From assembly GCF_041435435.1 (NCBI RefSeq), contig NZ_CP108494.1, positions 7,226,501 through 7,290,500 of the forward strand: 64,000 bases of DNA. Direction: 5' to 3'. Below are positions 37,731-46,842 of the stretch, in pieces (position 1 is the stretch's first letter; the number at the start of each line of letters is the position of its first letter). A program made the position numbers and the translations under genes. The notes below the pieces were generated by a model that did not search any database, was not told the origin of the DNA, and was given only the letters and a program-made list of their open reading frames with translations. Origin of the DNA: Streptomyces sp. NBC_01241. Its GTDB lineage: Bacteria; Actinomycetota; Actinomycetes; Streptomycetales; Streptomycetaceae.

Positions 37731-38770
37731 ACGCGGCGGACAACAACGACGGCCGGCTCTACCGGGGCACCGGAGACCCATTACCGGACGAGGCGTACGA
37801 GAAACGCACCTGGCCCAAGGGGCCGCCCTGGCGCACCTTCCGCAGCACGGCGACCATGCCTCAGCCACCGGACGACGACGAGGCCGACCGCCGGCTCGGT
37901 CCGCCCGGGCGTCGGCGCGTCCCTCGCGCCGAGGAGCTTCGCCTGGTCAACGCCGCGCTCCTGCTCCGCAGGCCCCTGTTGGTCACCGGCCGGCCAGGAG
38001 TGGGAAAATCGGGCCTCGCCTACCGGATCGCCCGGGAGCTGCGGCTCGGACGTGTGTTGCACTGGCCCGTCACCAGCCGGACGACGCTGACCTCCGGTCT
38101 GTACGAGTACGACGCCATCGGACGCGCGCAGGCCACCCAGGACGCCGCCGAAAGCACCGGACGGCCCAGCATCGGCAACTACGTCCAGCTGGGGCCGCTG
38201 GGCACGGGAATGCTCCCCTACCGGCTGCCGCGAGTGGTCCTCATCGACGAGATCGACAAGTGCGACGCCGATCTGCCCAATGACCTTCTGACCCTGTTCG
38301 AGGACGCCTGGTTCGAAGTACCACCCCTTGTACGGGTGAAGCAGACGGAATCAACGACCACCGTCCATACGGCTGATCCCGGCCACAGCGCGGTGGTCGA
38401 AAACGGAGTGGTCAGGGCTCACGTCTTCCCCGTCGTCGTCATGACCTCGAATGGTGAACGCGAGTTCCCCGAAGCGTTTATGCGGCGCTGTCTGCGGCTC
38501 AACATTCCGGACCCCGACGCGGAGACATTGGGAGACCTCGTCTCCGGACATTTCGGAGATCTCCTCGGCGACAGCCAGGACGCGCTGATCCGTGATTTTC
38601 TCCGACGGAGCTCCCGGATGGGCGGGCTGGCCGCCGATCAGCTGCTGAATGCCGCGCATTTGGCGACATCGGGCCTCTACCAGCGGGACGGAAGCGACGC
38701 CAACGAGTGGCAATCGGTCCTCGCCGCTATTTGGCACCCGCTGGGCGGTGAAGGGGCGGATTCGGGGTGA
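37727..38770 (+). CDS. MoxR-type AAA+ ATPase
   Basis: A 347-residue AAA+ protein. Walker A is GRPGVGKSGLAYRIA (residue ~87), Walker B VVLIDEIDKCDADLPNDLL (~170), sensor 1 VVMTSNGEREFPEAFMRRC with an arginine finger. The order and the helix-2-insert-like extension of MoxR proteins are present. It would remodel or load the vWA-like protein encoded next. It overlaps both neighbours by 4 bases (GTGA at each end), so VMAP, MoxR and the NB-ARC/TPR gene are one translational unit. Confidence 0.87.
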   Translation: MNAADNNDGRLYRGTGDPLPDEAYEKRTWPKGPPWRTFRSTATMPQPPDDDEADRRLGPPGRRRVPRAEELRLVNAALLLRRPLLVTGRPGVGKSGLAYRIARELRLGRVLHWPVTSRTTLTSGLYEYDAIGRAQATQDAAESTGRPSIGNYVQLGPLGTGMLPYRLPRVVLIDEIDKCDADLPNDLLTLFEDAWFEVPPLVRVKQTESTTTVHTADPGHSAVVENGVVRAHVFPVVVMTSNGEREFPEAFMRRCLRLNIPDPDAETLGDLVSGHFGDLLGDSQDALIRDFLRRSSRMGGLAADQLLNAAHLATSGLYQRDGSDANEWQSVLAAIWHPLGGEGADSG

Positions 38771-41700
38771 TCGGGGAATCTTCGAGGGCCGGAGGCACTG
38801 GTGCGCAGCACCGCCGCGACGGTCCGATGAGCCCGCCTGACGGCGGACCGCTGCCTCTCACCGGTCTGTACCCATGGGAAGTGGCCGACTCGTTATGGCT
38901 GGCGGCGAACCATCCTGGGTTGGCCACCGACGAGGACCTGGCGGACACCGGTCGTGAGGACGCCGAGCCATCGGAGCCTGCGCCCGCGCAGCAGGACGAC
39001 GACCGGGTGACCGAGCCGGAGCAGCCGGATCGGGACGAGGAGCCGCAGCCGGAACAGCAGCGGCCTCCGGGGCCCGAACCGCTGCCGCCTTCCGCACGGG
39101 ACGACGGACCGCCACCCGTCGCCGGGCCGGGTACGAGGCACACCCTCGCGCCGACGGCCGAACTGCCCGCGGCCTCGCAGCTGCGGACCGCCGTCGGCCC
39201 CGGCGCAGGTGACCGCCCCCCGCGCGACCGTCTGAGCCTCGGTCGTGCGCTGCGTCCGCTGCGCTCCTTCGTCGCCTCCGCCCACTCCGACGTCCTGGAC
39301 GAGTCGGCGACGGCGGAACGGATCGCAGTCGCCCCGCATCTGCCACCGGTGCTCACGCCCGAGCCGGAGCGGCAACGGAGCGCGGTCCTGGTGGTCGACA
39401 GTGCCCCGCACATGACCATGTGGCGGCCGGCAGTGAAGCACTTCCGGACGATGCTGAGCCGGTACGGCGGGATGCGCGACGTGAAGATGATGACGCTCGA
39501 CACCGCTGATGCCGCGCGTGCGCTGCTGCGCGGCCACGGGCAGGCGTCGCACCCGCAGCCGCCGCGCGGCCTCGTCGACCCGACGGCGCGGCAGATCGTT
39601 TTCCTGGTGACGGACGGGGTCGCGCCCGCCTGGCGTTCCGGGGCCGCGCAGCGACTGGCCGCCCTCTGGGGGAGGTTCCAGCCCGTGGTGGTGCTCCAGC
39701 TGCTGCCACAGCGCCTGTGGCCCAGCACAGGACTCTTTCCCGTACGGGTGAGACTCCGTGCCCAAGGGCCCTGGTCGGTCAATGCGCAGGTGCACTGGGA
39801 GCCCGCCGAGCCGCTTGCCGCATCGCTCCCGCGCGATCCCTCCGATCAGGTCGTCCTCGTCCCGGTGCTGGAACTGGGCGCCGAGTGGCTCGGTCCGTGG
39901 GCCCGGTTCGTCGCGGGAACCACGCCGCGCTGGGCGGATATGGCGGCGATCCTCACCAGTACCCGGCCGCTGCCGTCTCCCGCGCCGTCACCCGTTCAGG
40001 GGCTGACCGCCGCCGAATTGGTTGCGCGGTTCCGCACCAGGGCTTCGGCGGAGGCGTTCGCGCTGGCCACGCGCCTGGCTGCGGTACAGCTGGACCTGGA
40101 AACCATGTCCGAGGTGAAGCGGCAGGTCATGCCGCGCGCCTCGCGAGCGCATCTGGCAGAGCTGCTGATCAGCCCATTGGTCGATCCGCTGCCCGGGTGT
40201 GACGGGGAATCCTACGTATTCGTTGACGGTGCCCGCGAGGAATTACTCGCTGCAGGCAGCAGAACGGCCACTGCAAGAGCACTGAAAAAGGCGGCAGAGT
40301 TTTTGGCCCCGCGCAATGAAGCGGCGCGTGAGTTCCTCGGCTACTTACATGGTTCCAAAGAGTCGCCGCATAGTGAGGAAGCGCTCACGACAGTCGAGTC
40401 GACCACGGAGAACCTTCGCTTCCGGCAGGCCGAACATGCGGCGCTGCAGGCGATTTCCGGAAACCATCTCCACCGCGCCCGGCGTCTTGGCGAGCACATC
40501 GGGGCCGGCCCGCCGACCACTGCGAACACGCCCGGATCCGAGGCCCGGCGCAACGCTTCGCGGCCTTCTCCCGATGAGACACTCCCCGACGACACCGACA
40601 GTACGATCCCCACCCCTGGAGGCCCACAAGTGAGTACGGTCCGCCCCTCGGTAGAGAGCCCGGCCCCGGCACCCCCGGCCGGAGGCGGTGCACGACCGCC
40701 CATGCCCGCCGTCTGGGGCAACATGCCGCCGAGGAACCTCGTATTCACCGGACGCGAAGAATTGCTGATCAACCTGGAACGCGGTCTGCAGGACGGCCCC
40801 ACCGCGGTGCTCCCGCATGCACTGCACGGAATGGGCGGTGTCGGGAAGTCGCAACTCGCACTCGAATACGTATACCGGCACGCCGCCGAATACGAAGTGG
40901 TCTGCTGGATCCCGGCAGAACGGCCCACACAAATTCAGCAGGCGTTTGTCGAACTGGCCCGACGACTCCACCTTCCGGTGAGCAGTGAGGCGATTACCGC
41001 AGTGCCGGCCGTCCTGGAGGCGCTGCGCATCGGAAGCCCGTACGGTAAATGGCTTCTGGTGTTCGATAATGCCGAAAGTCCGGCGGCGGTGCAGGAATAC
41101 TTCCCGAGCGCGCCTGCGGGCGGACCGGTAGGCTCCGTAATCGTGACATCGCGTAATCCCCAGTGGAACACCTTGGCCCACCCGTTGGAAGTCGATGTGT
41201 TCGAGCGGGAAGAAAGCATCCAGCTGCTCCGGCGGCGCAACCCCGATCTGTCCACCGAGGACGCGGACATGCTCGCCGAGGTCCTCGGCGACCTGCCGCT
41301 CGCGGTGGAGCAGGCATCGGCGTGGCGCGCCGAGACCGGCATGCCTCCGGCTGAATATCTGAGGGTGTTCGAAGAAAAGAGCGCTGAGCTGATGGCTGTG
41401 TCCCCGCCGACTCAGTACGAGAAGACCGTCGCCACCGCGTGGAACGTCTCCCTCGACCACGTCGAAGGGAAGAACGCCGGGGCCATCCAACTCCTGGAAC
41501 TCTGCGCCTATTTCGCGCCGGAACCAGTCTCCAGGCAGTTCTTCACCAACGCGGTTTCCGAGCCGATCGCCCCGGAGCTGGACCGGATCTTCACCGACCC
41601 GATCCGGCTCAGCCGGGCCATCCGCGAGATCAGCCGCTACTCCCTGGCGAAGATCGACCACCGTACCAACTCGATCCAGATGCACCGGCTGGTCCAGGCG

Positions 41701-43194
41701 GTGCTCGAAGCGCGCATGGCGGAGGAGCAACGCCGTACATTCCGGCACGGGGCGCACCTGCTCCTCGCGGCGAACGCCCCCAGCGACCCGCGTGCCCCGC
41801 AGAACTGGACGCGTTTCGGTGAGCTCTACCCGCATGTCATCGCCTCCCAGGCGTCGCTTTCGCCCAACCGCAATGTGCGCCAGATGGTCTACAACGTCGC
41901 GGAATACCTCTTCTACTGGGGCGATCACGAGGCGGCGTTGGACTTCTCCAGCGAGACGTACGAGAACTGGTGCCGGCTCTTCGGCGAGGACGACCAGCAG
42001 ACGTTGATCCTGGGTCGGCATGTGCGTTACATCATGTGGACGATGGGCCGCTATCCGCAGGCCGCGGCCCTGGGGGAGCGCATGCTCGCCACGCTGGAGG
42101 AGGCCGGCCCGGATCTCGAGGAGGAGTACCTGCGCGTCAAGGGCCAGGTGTCCGGTGACCGCAGAGCGCGCGGGGACTTCCGAGGCGCGCTGGAGTTCGA
42201 CGAGGAGGTCTACGCGCGGGCCGTCAGGTCGTACGGCGACGAGGATCCCGAGACCCTGCTCCATGCCCACAACCTCGCGGTGACCCGGCGCGGCAACGGC
42301 CTCTTCCGCGAAGCGCGGGACCTGGACGAGGCGAGCTGGCGCACCAAGGTGCAGATGTTCGGCGCGGACGCGCCCACCACTCTCAACTCGGAGGTCTCAC
42401 TTACCCTGGACAAGCAGGAACTCGGGGAGTACGCCGCGTCGGAGAAGGCCTGCGAGGACGCGGTCGACACTTTCCGCGGTACGTTCGGCGACCTCCACCC
42501 GTCCGCACTGCGGGCGGTGGCGAGGCTCGGGGTGGCGCAGCGCAAGGCGGGCCATCACGAGGCTGCACAGGCCAGCACGGAGATGGCCCGGACCGCGCTC
42601 ATCGACCGGTACGGCGAGCGCAGCCCCGACGGCCTGCAGGCTTCGCTCAACCTCTCCATCGACCTGCGGCAGAACGGGAAGCTCCAGGAGGCTCTGAAGC
42701 TGGGGGAGCGAACCCGGGCGTTGTACGCGGAGGTATTCGGCAAGGACCATCCGCACACCGCCGCGGCCGATGCCAATCTCGCCGTCACGCTGCGGCTGCT
42801 CGACCGGGTGGACGAGGCGCGGAAGTTGAACGAGTCGGCACTGACCCGTTTCCGGGCACCACTCGGCGACGCACACCCGCACACATTGATCTGCGCGATC
42901 AACCTGGCCAACGATCTCTTCGCCCAGGGAGATGCTGCCGCGGCTCTGGAACTCGACCGGAAGACGACGGCAGCGCTGATCGAGAAGTTCGGCGAATCCC
43001 ACCCCACTGTGCTCGTGCTGCGTGGCAATACCGCGTCGGACCTGAGGGCGCTGGGCCGTACCGGGGAGGCGGAGGAACTGCACCGGAGTGCTGTGGACGC
43101 GATCAACGAGCAGTTGGGACCGGATCACCGGGCCAGTGCTGACACGCTGGCCTGGCGCCGGGCCAATTGCGACGTCGACCCCATGCCGATCTAA
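38767..43194 (+). CDS. SAV_2336/vWA-like, NB-ARC and TPR multidomain protein (FxsT-like)
   Basis: A 1475-residue signalling NTPase. The N terminus (LYPWEVADSLWLAANHPG) matches the SAV_2336-type start, followed by a Pro/Glu-rich linker. Residues ~200-345 look like a vWA-type fold (RSAVLVVDSAPHMTMWRPAV, RQIVFLVTDGVAPAW). Residues ~655-900 are NB-ARC: GMGGVGKSQLALEY, KWLLVFDNAE, SVIVTSRNPQW, LGDLPLAVEQA. A winged helix follows, and from ~1000 to the end there are about ten 42-residue TPRs (for example DHPHTAAADANLAVTLRLLD). This is the layout of STAND sensors and of proteins named FxsT in FxSxx-COOH peptide systems. It starts at GTG, coupled to moxR; ATG 38827 is an alternative. Confidence 0.88.
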   Translation: MIGESSRAGGTGAQHRRDGPMSPPDGGPLPLTGLYPWEVADSLWLAANHPGLATDEDLADTGREDAEPSEPAPAQQDDDRVTEPEQPDRDEEPQPEQQRPPGPEPLPPSARDDGPPPVAGPGTRHTLAPTAELPAASQLRTAVGPGAGDRPPRDRLSLGRALRPLRSFVASAHSDVLDESATAERIAVAPHLPPVLTPEPERQRSAVLVVDSAPHMTMWRPAVKHFRTMLSRYGGMRDVKMMTLDTADAARALLRGHGQASHPQPPRGLVDPTARQIVFLVTDGVAPAWRSGAAQRLAALWGRFQPVVVLQLLPQRLWPSTGLFPVRVRLRAQGPWSVNAQVHWEPAEPLAASLPRDPSDQVVLVPVLELGAEWLGPWARFVAGTTPRWADMAAILTSTRPLPSPAPSPVQGLTAAELVARFRTRASAEAFALATRLAAVQLDLETMSEVKRQVMPRASRAHLAELLISPLVDPLPGCDGESYVFVDGAREELLAAGSRTATARALKKAAEFLAPRNEAAREFLGYLHGSKESPHSEEALTTVESTTENLRFRQAEHAALQAISGNHLHRARRLGEHIGAGPPTTANTPGSEARRNASRPSPDETLPDDTDSTIPTPGGPQVSTVRPSVESPAPAPPAGGGARPPMPAVWGNMPPRNLVFTGREELLINLERGLQDGPTAVLPHALHGMGGVGKSQLALEYVYRHAAEYEVVCWIPAERPTQIQQAFVELARRLHLPVSSEAITAVPAVLEALRIGSPYGKWLLVFDNAESPAAVQEYFPSAPAGGPVGSVIVTSRNPQWNTLAHPLEVDVFEREESIQLLRRRNPDLSTEDADMLAEVLGDLPLAVEQASAWRAETGMPPAEYLRVFEEKSAELMAVSPPTQYEKTVATAWNVSLDHVEGKNAGAIQLLELCAYFAPEPVSRQFFTNAVSEPIAPELDRIFTDPIRLSRAIREISRYSLAKIDHRTNSIQMHRLVQAVLEARMAEEQRRTFRHGAHLLLAANAPSDPRAPQNWTRFGELYPHVIASQASLSPNRNVRQMVYNVAEYLFYWGDHEAALDFSSETYENWCRLFGEDDQQTLILGRHVRYIMWTMGRYPQAAALGERMLATLEEAGPDLEEEYLRVKGQVSGDRRARGDFRGALEFDEEVYARAVRSYGDEDPETLLHAHNLAVTRRGNGLFREARDLDEASWRTKVQMFGADAPTTLNSEVSLTLDKQELGEYAASEKACEDAVDTFRGTFGDLHPSALRAVARLGVAQRKAGHHEAAQASTEMARTALIDRYGERSPDGLQASLNLSIDLRQNGKLQEALKLGERTRALYAEVFGKDHPHTAAADANLAVTLRLLDRVDEARKLNESALTRFRAPLGDAHPHTLICAINLANDLFAQGDAAAALELDRKTTAALIEKFGESHPTVLVLRGNTASDLRALGRTGEAEELHRSAVDAINEQLGPDHRASADTLAWRRANCDVDPMPI

Positions 43195-45080
43195 CAGATG
43201 CCGGGCGGACCGGCATCGCCCTGGCCGAGCCAACTGGCCAGGACGATCGGGTCCGGCGTCCGCTGTGACATCCGCCGGGCGGCACCGTGAACGCCCGCGA
43301 CCATTTCAGGCACCGCCGTCAGGGCCTTGACGGCCTCCGGAGCACGGCCGGCGTCCGCCAGGGCCAGCCCCAGACCCGTCCATGCCCCGGGGCCGGCGGA
43401 TGCGCTCTGGATGTCCTGTGAGTAGAGGCGCCGCGCAGCGGCGAACTCGGCGCAGGCCCAGAGGACATCGGCCGGCCCGGCCCCGGCGACCCCGAGCACG
43501 TGGTCACCCTGGCTGCCGCGCATTTTGTCGAGTGCCGCCGGGTCGGCGAGGCCGACGCGCACCAGCATGGCGCGGGCATCGAGGTGCCGCGCCCCGGATT
43601 CCCGGATCTCCGGGTGCGGACGCGGTGGCAGCGCGGGCGGTTGCTTCCGGCCCGCACACCAGGCGGCCGCCAGTCGCCCCACGTCGTCCGGATGAGGCCG
43701 CACATGGGCCAGCCTCCACGTCGCCCGGTGATCGGCGGCCATCCGGCGGGCCATCGTCACCTCGGGGCCTTCACCGGTCCGGTCGTGCAGCCGGACGACG
43801 GCCCCGAGCAGGTCCTGTAAGGCGTCACGTCCCAGCGCGGTCAGCGCGGGGTCGGTGGCCAGGTCCGGCAAGACGTCGGCCAGCTGGCCGAGCCACAGGG
43901 CACTTTCGAAGCGGGCGAGGCTGCTGACGTGTCCGGTGAGCTGCACGGCGCAAGCACCCCAGAACCGCGCTACCGCCGTGAAGGCGTAGGCGCCCTGCAG
44001 CATTCCCCCGAGCGGTCGGGGGTCATCGCGCCAGGGAGCGTAGTAGAGCCGCTGCGCCGCGCCCGGGGGAGCCGGCTCGTGGAGCGGGTACAGGTGCATC
44101 AGCGCGCTGAGCTTGCTGTGCTGGAGTTCGTGCACCAGCGTGGCCGCGCAGAGGGGCGCCGTATCCGGCATGGACGATGCCAGTCCGCCGACGCCGTGCC
44201 CGCTGCTGACGCTGCGTACCCGGAACCGTTCGTGGGCCGGCATCGGCTGGAGGGAGCGCAGCAACCCGGCGGCCGCGTCGGCCGTCGGCGGATCCATGGT
44301 GGTCAACAGCCCGTACGCGTCCTGCAGCAGTCTGCTCCAGGAGTCGTACGCGCTCTGCGTCAACCGCTTGGCTGCACCGTCCGGCGGCGGGGCGAGCCGG
44401 TGGTGGCCGAGGTCGTCCAGCGTGATCCGGCGGGAAGCGCCTGCGCCGAGAGCCGCCCGACGCTGGGGCAGCCAGCCACGCGCCGGGTGCTCCGGGCCGG
44501 AGGACAGACGCAGATGTCCGTATGCGCCGATGAGGGTGAGCCGGCCGCACACCGATCGGACCTCTGCCACGGTCCAGGTGTTCCGCTGCCGGTGCACCGA
44601 GGGCAGCCGAGCCAGTCCCATCGTGGGCAGCCAGACACTCTCCTGGAGGGCAGGGACGGGAAAGCTGAAGGTGAGGCCCGCCCGTGCCGCGGCCACGGCG
44701 GCCAGGGTGTGCAGATGTCCTGCCTCTGCCCACAAAGGGGTCTCGGCACGGCGGGCGGAGCGCAGCCGGGTCAACAGCCGGGTCAGCCACAGCCCGGTTT
44801 CCGGAAGGAGGAGCAATTCCTCTACCGCTGCCGGATTCTGGCGCTGTGCCGCGGCGAGCAGGTCCCAGGCCCGCTGGGCGGCAGGGAGCCGGCCGGTCAC
44901 CCCGGCCAGAGGGCTGAGAGCATCCATCAGCAGATCGAACAACAGCAGGCGGTGGCTGTACTCGGCTCGCGACAGCGCAGCGAGCGTGGCGGGACTGCCG
45001 TCGCCGCACGCGAGTTCACGGAATTGCTGGGGTGTCAGTGAATGCCGCGACTCCGCTTCGTGCAGTGAGTCAGGGCGCAT
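43191..45080 (-). CDS. HExxH-motif peptide-modifying enzyme (peptide beta-hydroxylase type)
   Basis: A 629-residue protein whose core contains ATLVHELQHSKLSALMHL, the HExxH motif (His317) of the mod_HExxH family, now annotated as alpha-ketoglutarate-dependent peptide beta-hydroxylases that modify RiPP precursors. A preceding segment (FRVRSVSSGHGVGGLASSMP) and a following Trp/Tyr-rich part also fit that family; the C-terminal third is helical and repeat-like. ATG 45080 is preferred (AGAGG 6 bases upstream); GTG 45101 is in frame. Its stop overlaps that of the converging TPR gene by 4 bases. A 59-codon peptide gene sits 46 bp upstream on the same strand. No radical SAM gene is nearby. Confidence 0.82.
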   Translation of the reverse strand: MRPDSLHEAESRHSLTPQQFRELACGDGSPATLAALSRAEYSHRLLLFDLLMDALSPLAGVTGRLPAAQRAWDLLAAAQRQNPAAVEELLLLPETGLWLTRLLTRLRSARRAETPLWAEAGHLHTLAAVAAARAGLTFSFPVPALQESVWLPTMGLARLPSVHRQRNTWTVAEVRSVCGRLTLIGAYGHLRLSSGPEHPARGWLPQRRAALGAGASRRITLDDLGHHRLAPPPDGAAKRLTQSAYDSWSRLLQDAYGLLTTMDPPTADAAAGLLRSLQPMPAHERFRVRSVSSGHGVGGLASSMPDTAPLCAATLVHELQHSKLSALMHLYPLHEPAPPGAAQRLYYAPWRDDPRPLGGMLQGAYAFTAVARFWGACAVQLTGHVSSLARFESALWLGQLADVLPDLATDPALTALGRDALQDLLGAVVRLHDRTGEGPEVTMARRMAADHRATWRLAHVRPHPDDVGRLAAAWCAGRKQPPALPPRPHPEIRESGARHLDARAMLVRVGLADPAALDKMRGSQGDHVLGVAGAGPADVLWACAEFAAARRLYSQDIQSASAGPGAWTGLGLALADAGRAPEAVKALTAVPEMVAGVHGAARRMSQRTPDPIVLASWLGQGDAGPPGIC

Positions 45081-45126
45081 ACGCTCCCTCTGCCTTGGCA
45101 CCGGATCGGGACGGACCGGGGGGATG

Positions 45127-45306
45127 TCAGTCGGTCCAGCTGTTCTCCCCGCCGGGGGACAGGCTTCTGGCCGACCGCCCGACTTCCTCCAGCAGCCGCT
45201 TCTTGGCGGCCGCTCTGTCGTCGCTCGATCGAGCGCGCAACGCCTCCAGGGACGTGCCAGTGAGATCAGGCAGATCCGATATGGCGGCGCTTTTCGGTTT
45301 TACCAC
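45127..45306 (-). CDS. candidate RiPP precursor peptide
   Basis: A 59-residue open frame from GTG 45306 to a stop at 45127, with GGAGG 10 bases upstream. It begins VVKPKSAAISDLPDLTGTSL, continues with EALRARSSDDRAAAKKRLLE and ends SLSPGGENSWTD. DLPDL.G.SLEALR resembles the leader region of FxSxx-COOH-type precursors, and a Gly-Gly pair precedes the last residues ENSWTD, where Asn, Ser, Trp, Thr and Asp are plausible modification sites. The strict FxSxx ending is absent. It lies between a caspase-like gene and the HExxH enzyme gene on one strand, as expected for substrate and enzyme. This assignment is inference. Confidence 0.6.
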   Translation of the reverse strand: MVKPKSAAISDLPDLTGTSLEALRARSSDDRAAAKKRLLEEVGRSARSLSPGGENSWTD

Positions 45307-45446
45307 TGCCGTGAGACCTCCCCCGAGTCAGTGCGATGCGATGTTCGATCCGCACTTACATGATGTCCTATGCATGCGCTGCTGGAAACATGCTCAACCG
45401 GTCAGCCTGCGCCATCACAGGCTTGAAGTGGCTGAATCGCGAAGCG

Positions 45447-46514
45447 TCAATTCGCGTCGAGATGAGGCGGAGTAAACCACTCCGGATAACTCCGGAAGAC
45501 CTCCAGGAGGTCGTCGAGCGCAGTCGTACCAGGATCAACCAGGGACACCGCCGACCACAAGTGCGTCAATCCGTCACCAAATGTCAGACAGGTTTCGACG
45601 AGATCCAGGATCTCCAGGAGCATTACCCCTGATCTGGCGACACTTCCCGCTATCTCATCAGGAAGCAAGCCAATGACCTGGCTACGCGACTCCGGCTGCC
45701 GCATCACCCCCACCGCGGCCAGTGCGTCGCGCAGACGACGTTTGTCGGACAGATCGAGTCTCCGCCCCGGAATCTTCCGCCTCACGGCGGTCCGCCCGGC
45801 CTCCCCGTCCCCTTCGAACCAGAGAGAGGTGGTAGTCCCGAACCGGCTGCGCAGCGCTTCGGCCAGTGGCCGGGGGGACCGCCGCCAGTCGGGGTGCTCG
45901 CGCAGCATCCGCAGAGCCTCGGCACTGAACACACCCGAGCGCATTCCATTGCGCGTCGCCTCACCGGGACCACAGGCGAACAGCACGTACTGATCGGCCT
46001 GCTGACGTGGAGTCGAACGCGGTATGGGGTCGGGCCGCAGGGCCCCAGCCGTCGTCGCCGGGTCAGCGTACGTCTGGCAGGCGTCGAACAGCCAGAGCTG
46101 ACGCGGATGTCCCGGTGCGCCGTCCGACCGGTACATAGCAAGCACCGCTTCGACGTCCAGACCACGCAGATCCCGGTGGACCGCATCCGCAAAAAGCAGT
46201 CGGCGGCTGCGATCGGCGTCGATGAGGCCATGCCCGGACCAGGCGACGAACAGCCAGTCAGTCCGCTCGTCCGCCAGCTCCCGGGTCAGCACCTGGTGCA
46301 CGGTGTTCCGGTCGGCCGGGCGGTACGGCAGACCGAAGCCGTCGGCGAGTTCGCGGTTGCGCTCGAGTGGAGAGAGCAACAGGGTCAGCGACTCGTCCCT
46401 CACTCCGAGCTCCCGCAGCCAGCGCGCGTACCCCAGCGCGTCGTGCACCGGCCCGTCGAGGTTCCAGACCGACCCCGCCTCGTAAGACTCCACCCCGACC
46501 ACGAGCGCCCGCAT
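45447..46514 (-). CDS. caspase-family (C14) protease with C-terminal effector-associated domain
   Basis: A 355-residue protein. The N-terminal ~240 residues are a caspase-like peptidase: MRALVVGVESYEAG, the catalytic His in FVAWSGHG (His95) and the catalytic Cys in LWLFDACQTY (Cys146). The last ~100 residues are helical (SDKRRLRDALAAVGVMRQPE, LLEILDLVETCLTFGDGLTH), resembling the effector-associated domains by which caspases are recruited to VMAP and NB-ARC hubs. A short open frame upstream ends in TAG directly before the ATG (ATGTAGATG), so coupling is possible. It heads an operon with the precursor-like peptide and the HExxH enzyme. Confidence 0.85.
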   Translation of the reverse strand: MRALVVGVESYEAGSVWNLDGPVHDALGYARWLRELGVRDESLTLLLSPLERNRELADGFGLPYRPADRNTVHQVLTRELADERTDWLFVAWSGHGLIDADRSRRLLFADAVHRDLRGLDVEAVLAMYRSDGAPGHPRQLWLFDACQTYADPATTAGALRPDPIPRSTPRQQADQYVLFACGPGEATRNGMRSGVFSAEALRMLREHPDWRRSPRPLAEALRSRFGTTTSLWFEGDGEAGRTAVRRKIPGRRLDLSDKRRLRDALAAVGVMRQPESRSQVIGLLPDEIAGSVARSGVMLLEILDLVETCLTFGDGLTHLWSAVSLVDPGTTALDDLLEVFRSYPEWFTPPHLDAN

Positions 46515-46689
46515 CTACATCTCCCGTCGCCTTATCCACAGCCATTGTGGGCCAACAGCAGGCCCCGGGGCGGCAGTCGGGACTCGGTCCGCGCAGTACG
46601 CGTCCCGCGCCGGGAGCTCGCCCGCCGTGAGGAAGGTGGTGACCCGGTGGCCGCCGCAGGCGTTGCCGTCGCCGAGGTCGTCATCCAGC

Positions 46690-46786
46690 CGAGGCCGCTC
46701 GATCGACGTCCGGGGCACGGCGGCTCCACGAAGTCCCACTCGACATAGGTCAGTTCATGGCGGCGTATCACCCGATCATGATCCAC
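46690..46786 (-). mobile_element. IS5-type transposase N-terminal scrap
   Basis: From 46786 the minus strand reads MDHDRV, IRRHELTYVEWDFVEPPCP, the standard start of IS5-like transposases (RRHELTdaEWefv.PllP), then the frame is lost. It sits about 60 bp from the right junction of insert 2. The rest of 46515-46842 shows nothing I can name. Confidence 0.65.
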
Positions 46787-46842
46787 CAGCCGAGATCACA
46801 TTGACGACAGACTCCAGCGGTGGTCAGGTGGCGGACTCAGTC

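Larger units (their letters stand above)
31581..46842. mobile_element. 15.3-kb insertion in the NCS1 gene carrying a complete NCS1 copy
   Basis: The interval separates two pieces of one transporter gene that join at the same Leu-Trp codons (CTCTG left, CTGTG right). It begins with an intact diverged NCS1 gene, then a non-coding stretch with phased repeats, a tRNA-like sequence and a heptamer array, then an ABC permease remnant, the hydrolase-VMAP-MoxR-NB-ARC/TPR system, and the opposing HExxH-peptide-caspase operon. An IS5-type scrap lies near the right end. No integrase is visible. The layout copies that of insert 1 in hydA. Confidence 0.55.

Noticed and set aside
45127-45306. Calling the 59-residue peptide a true FxSxx-COOH (FxsA) protein
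   Set aside because: The C-terminal five residues are NSWTD, which do not fit F-x-S-x-x, and no FxsB radical SAM gene is in the window.
46627-46842. N-terminal extension of the NCS1 3' part as a genuine alternative N terminus
   Set aside because: The 72 residues are Arg/Ser/Pro-rich shadow sequence over an IS scrap, with no family similarity or clear ribosome binding site.
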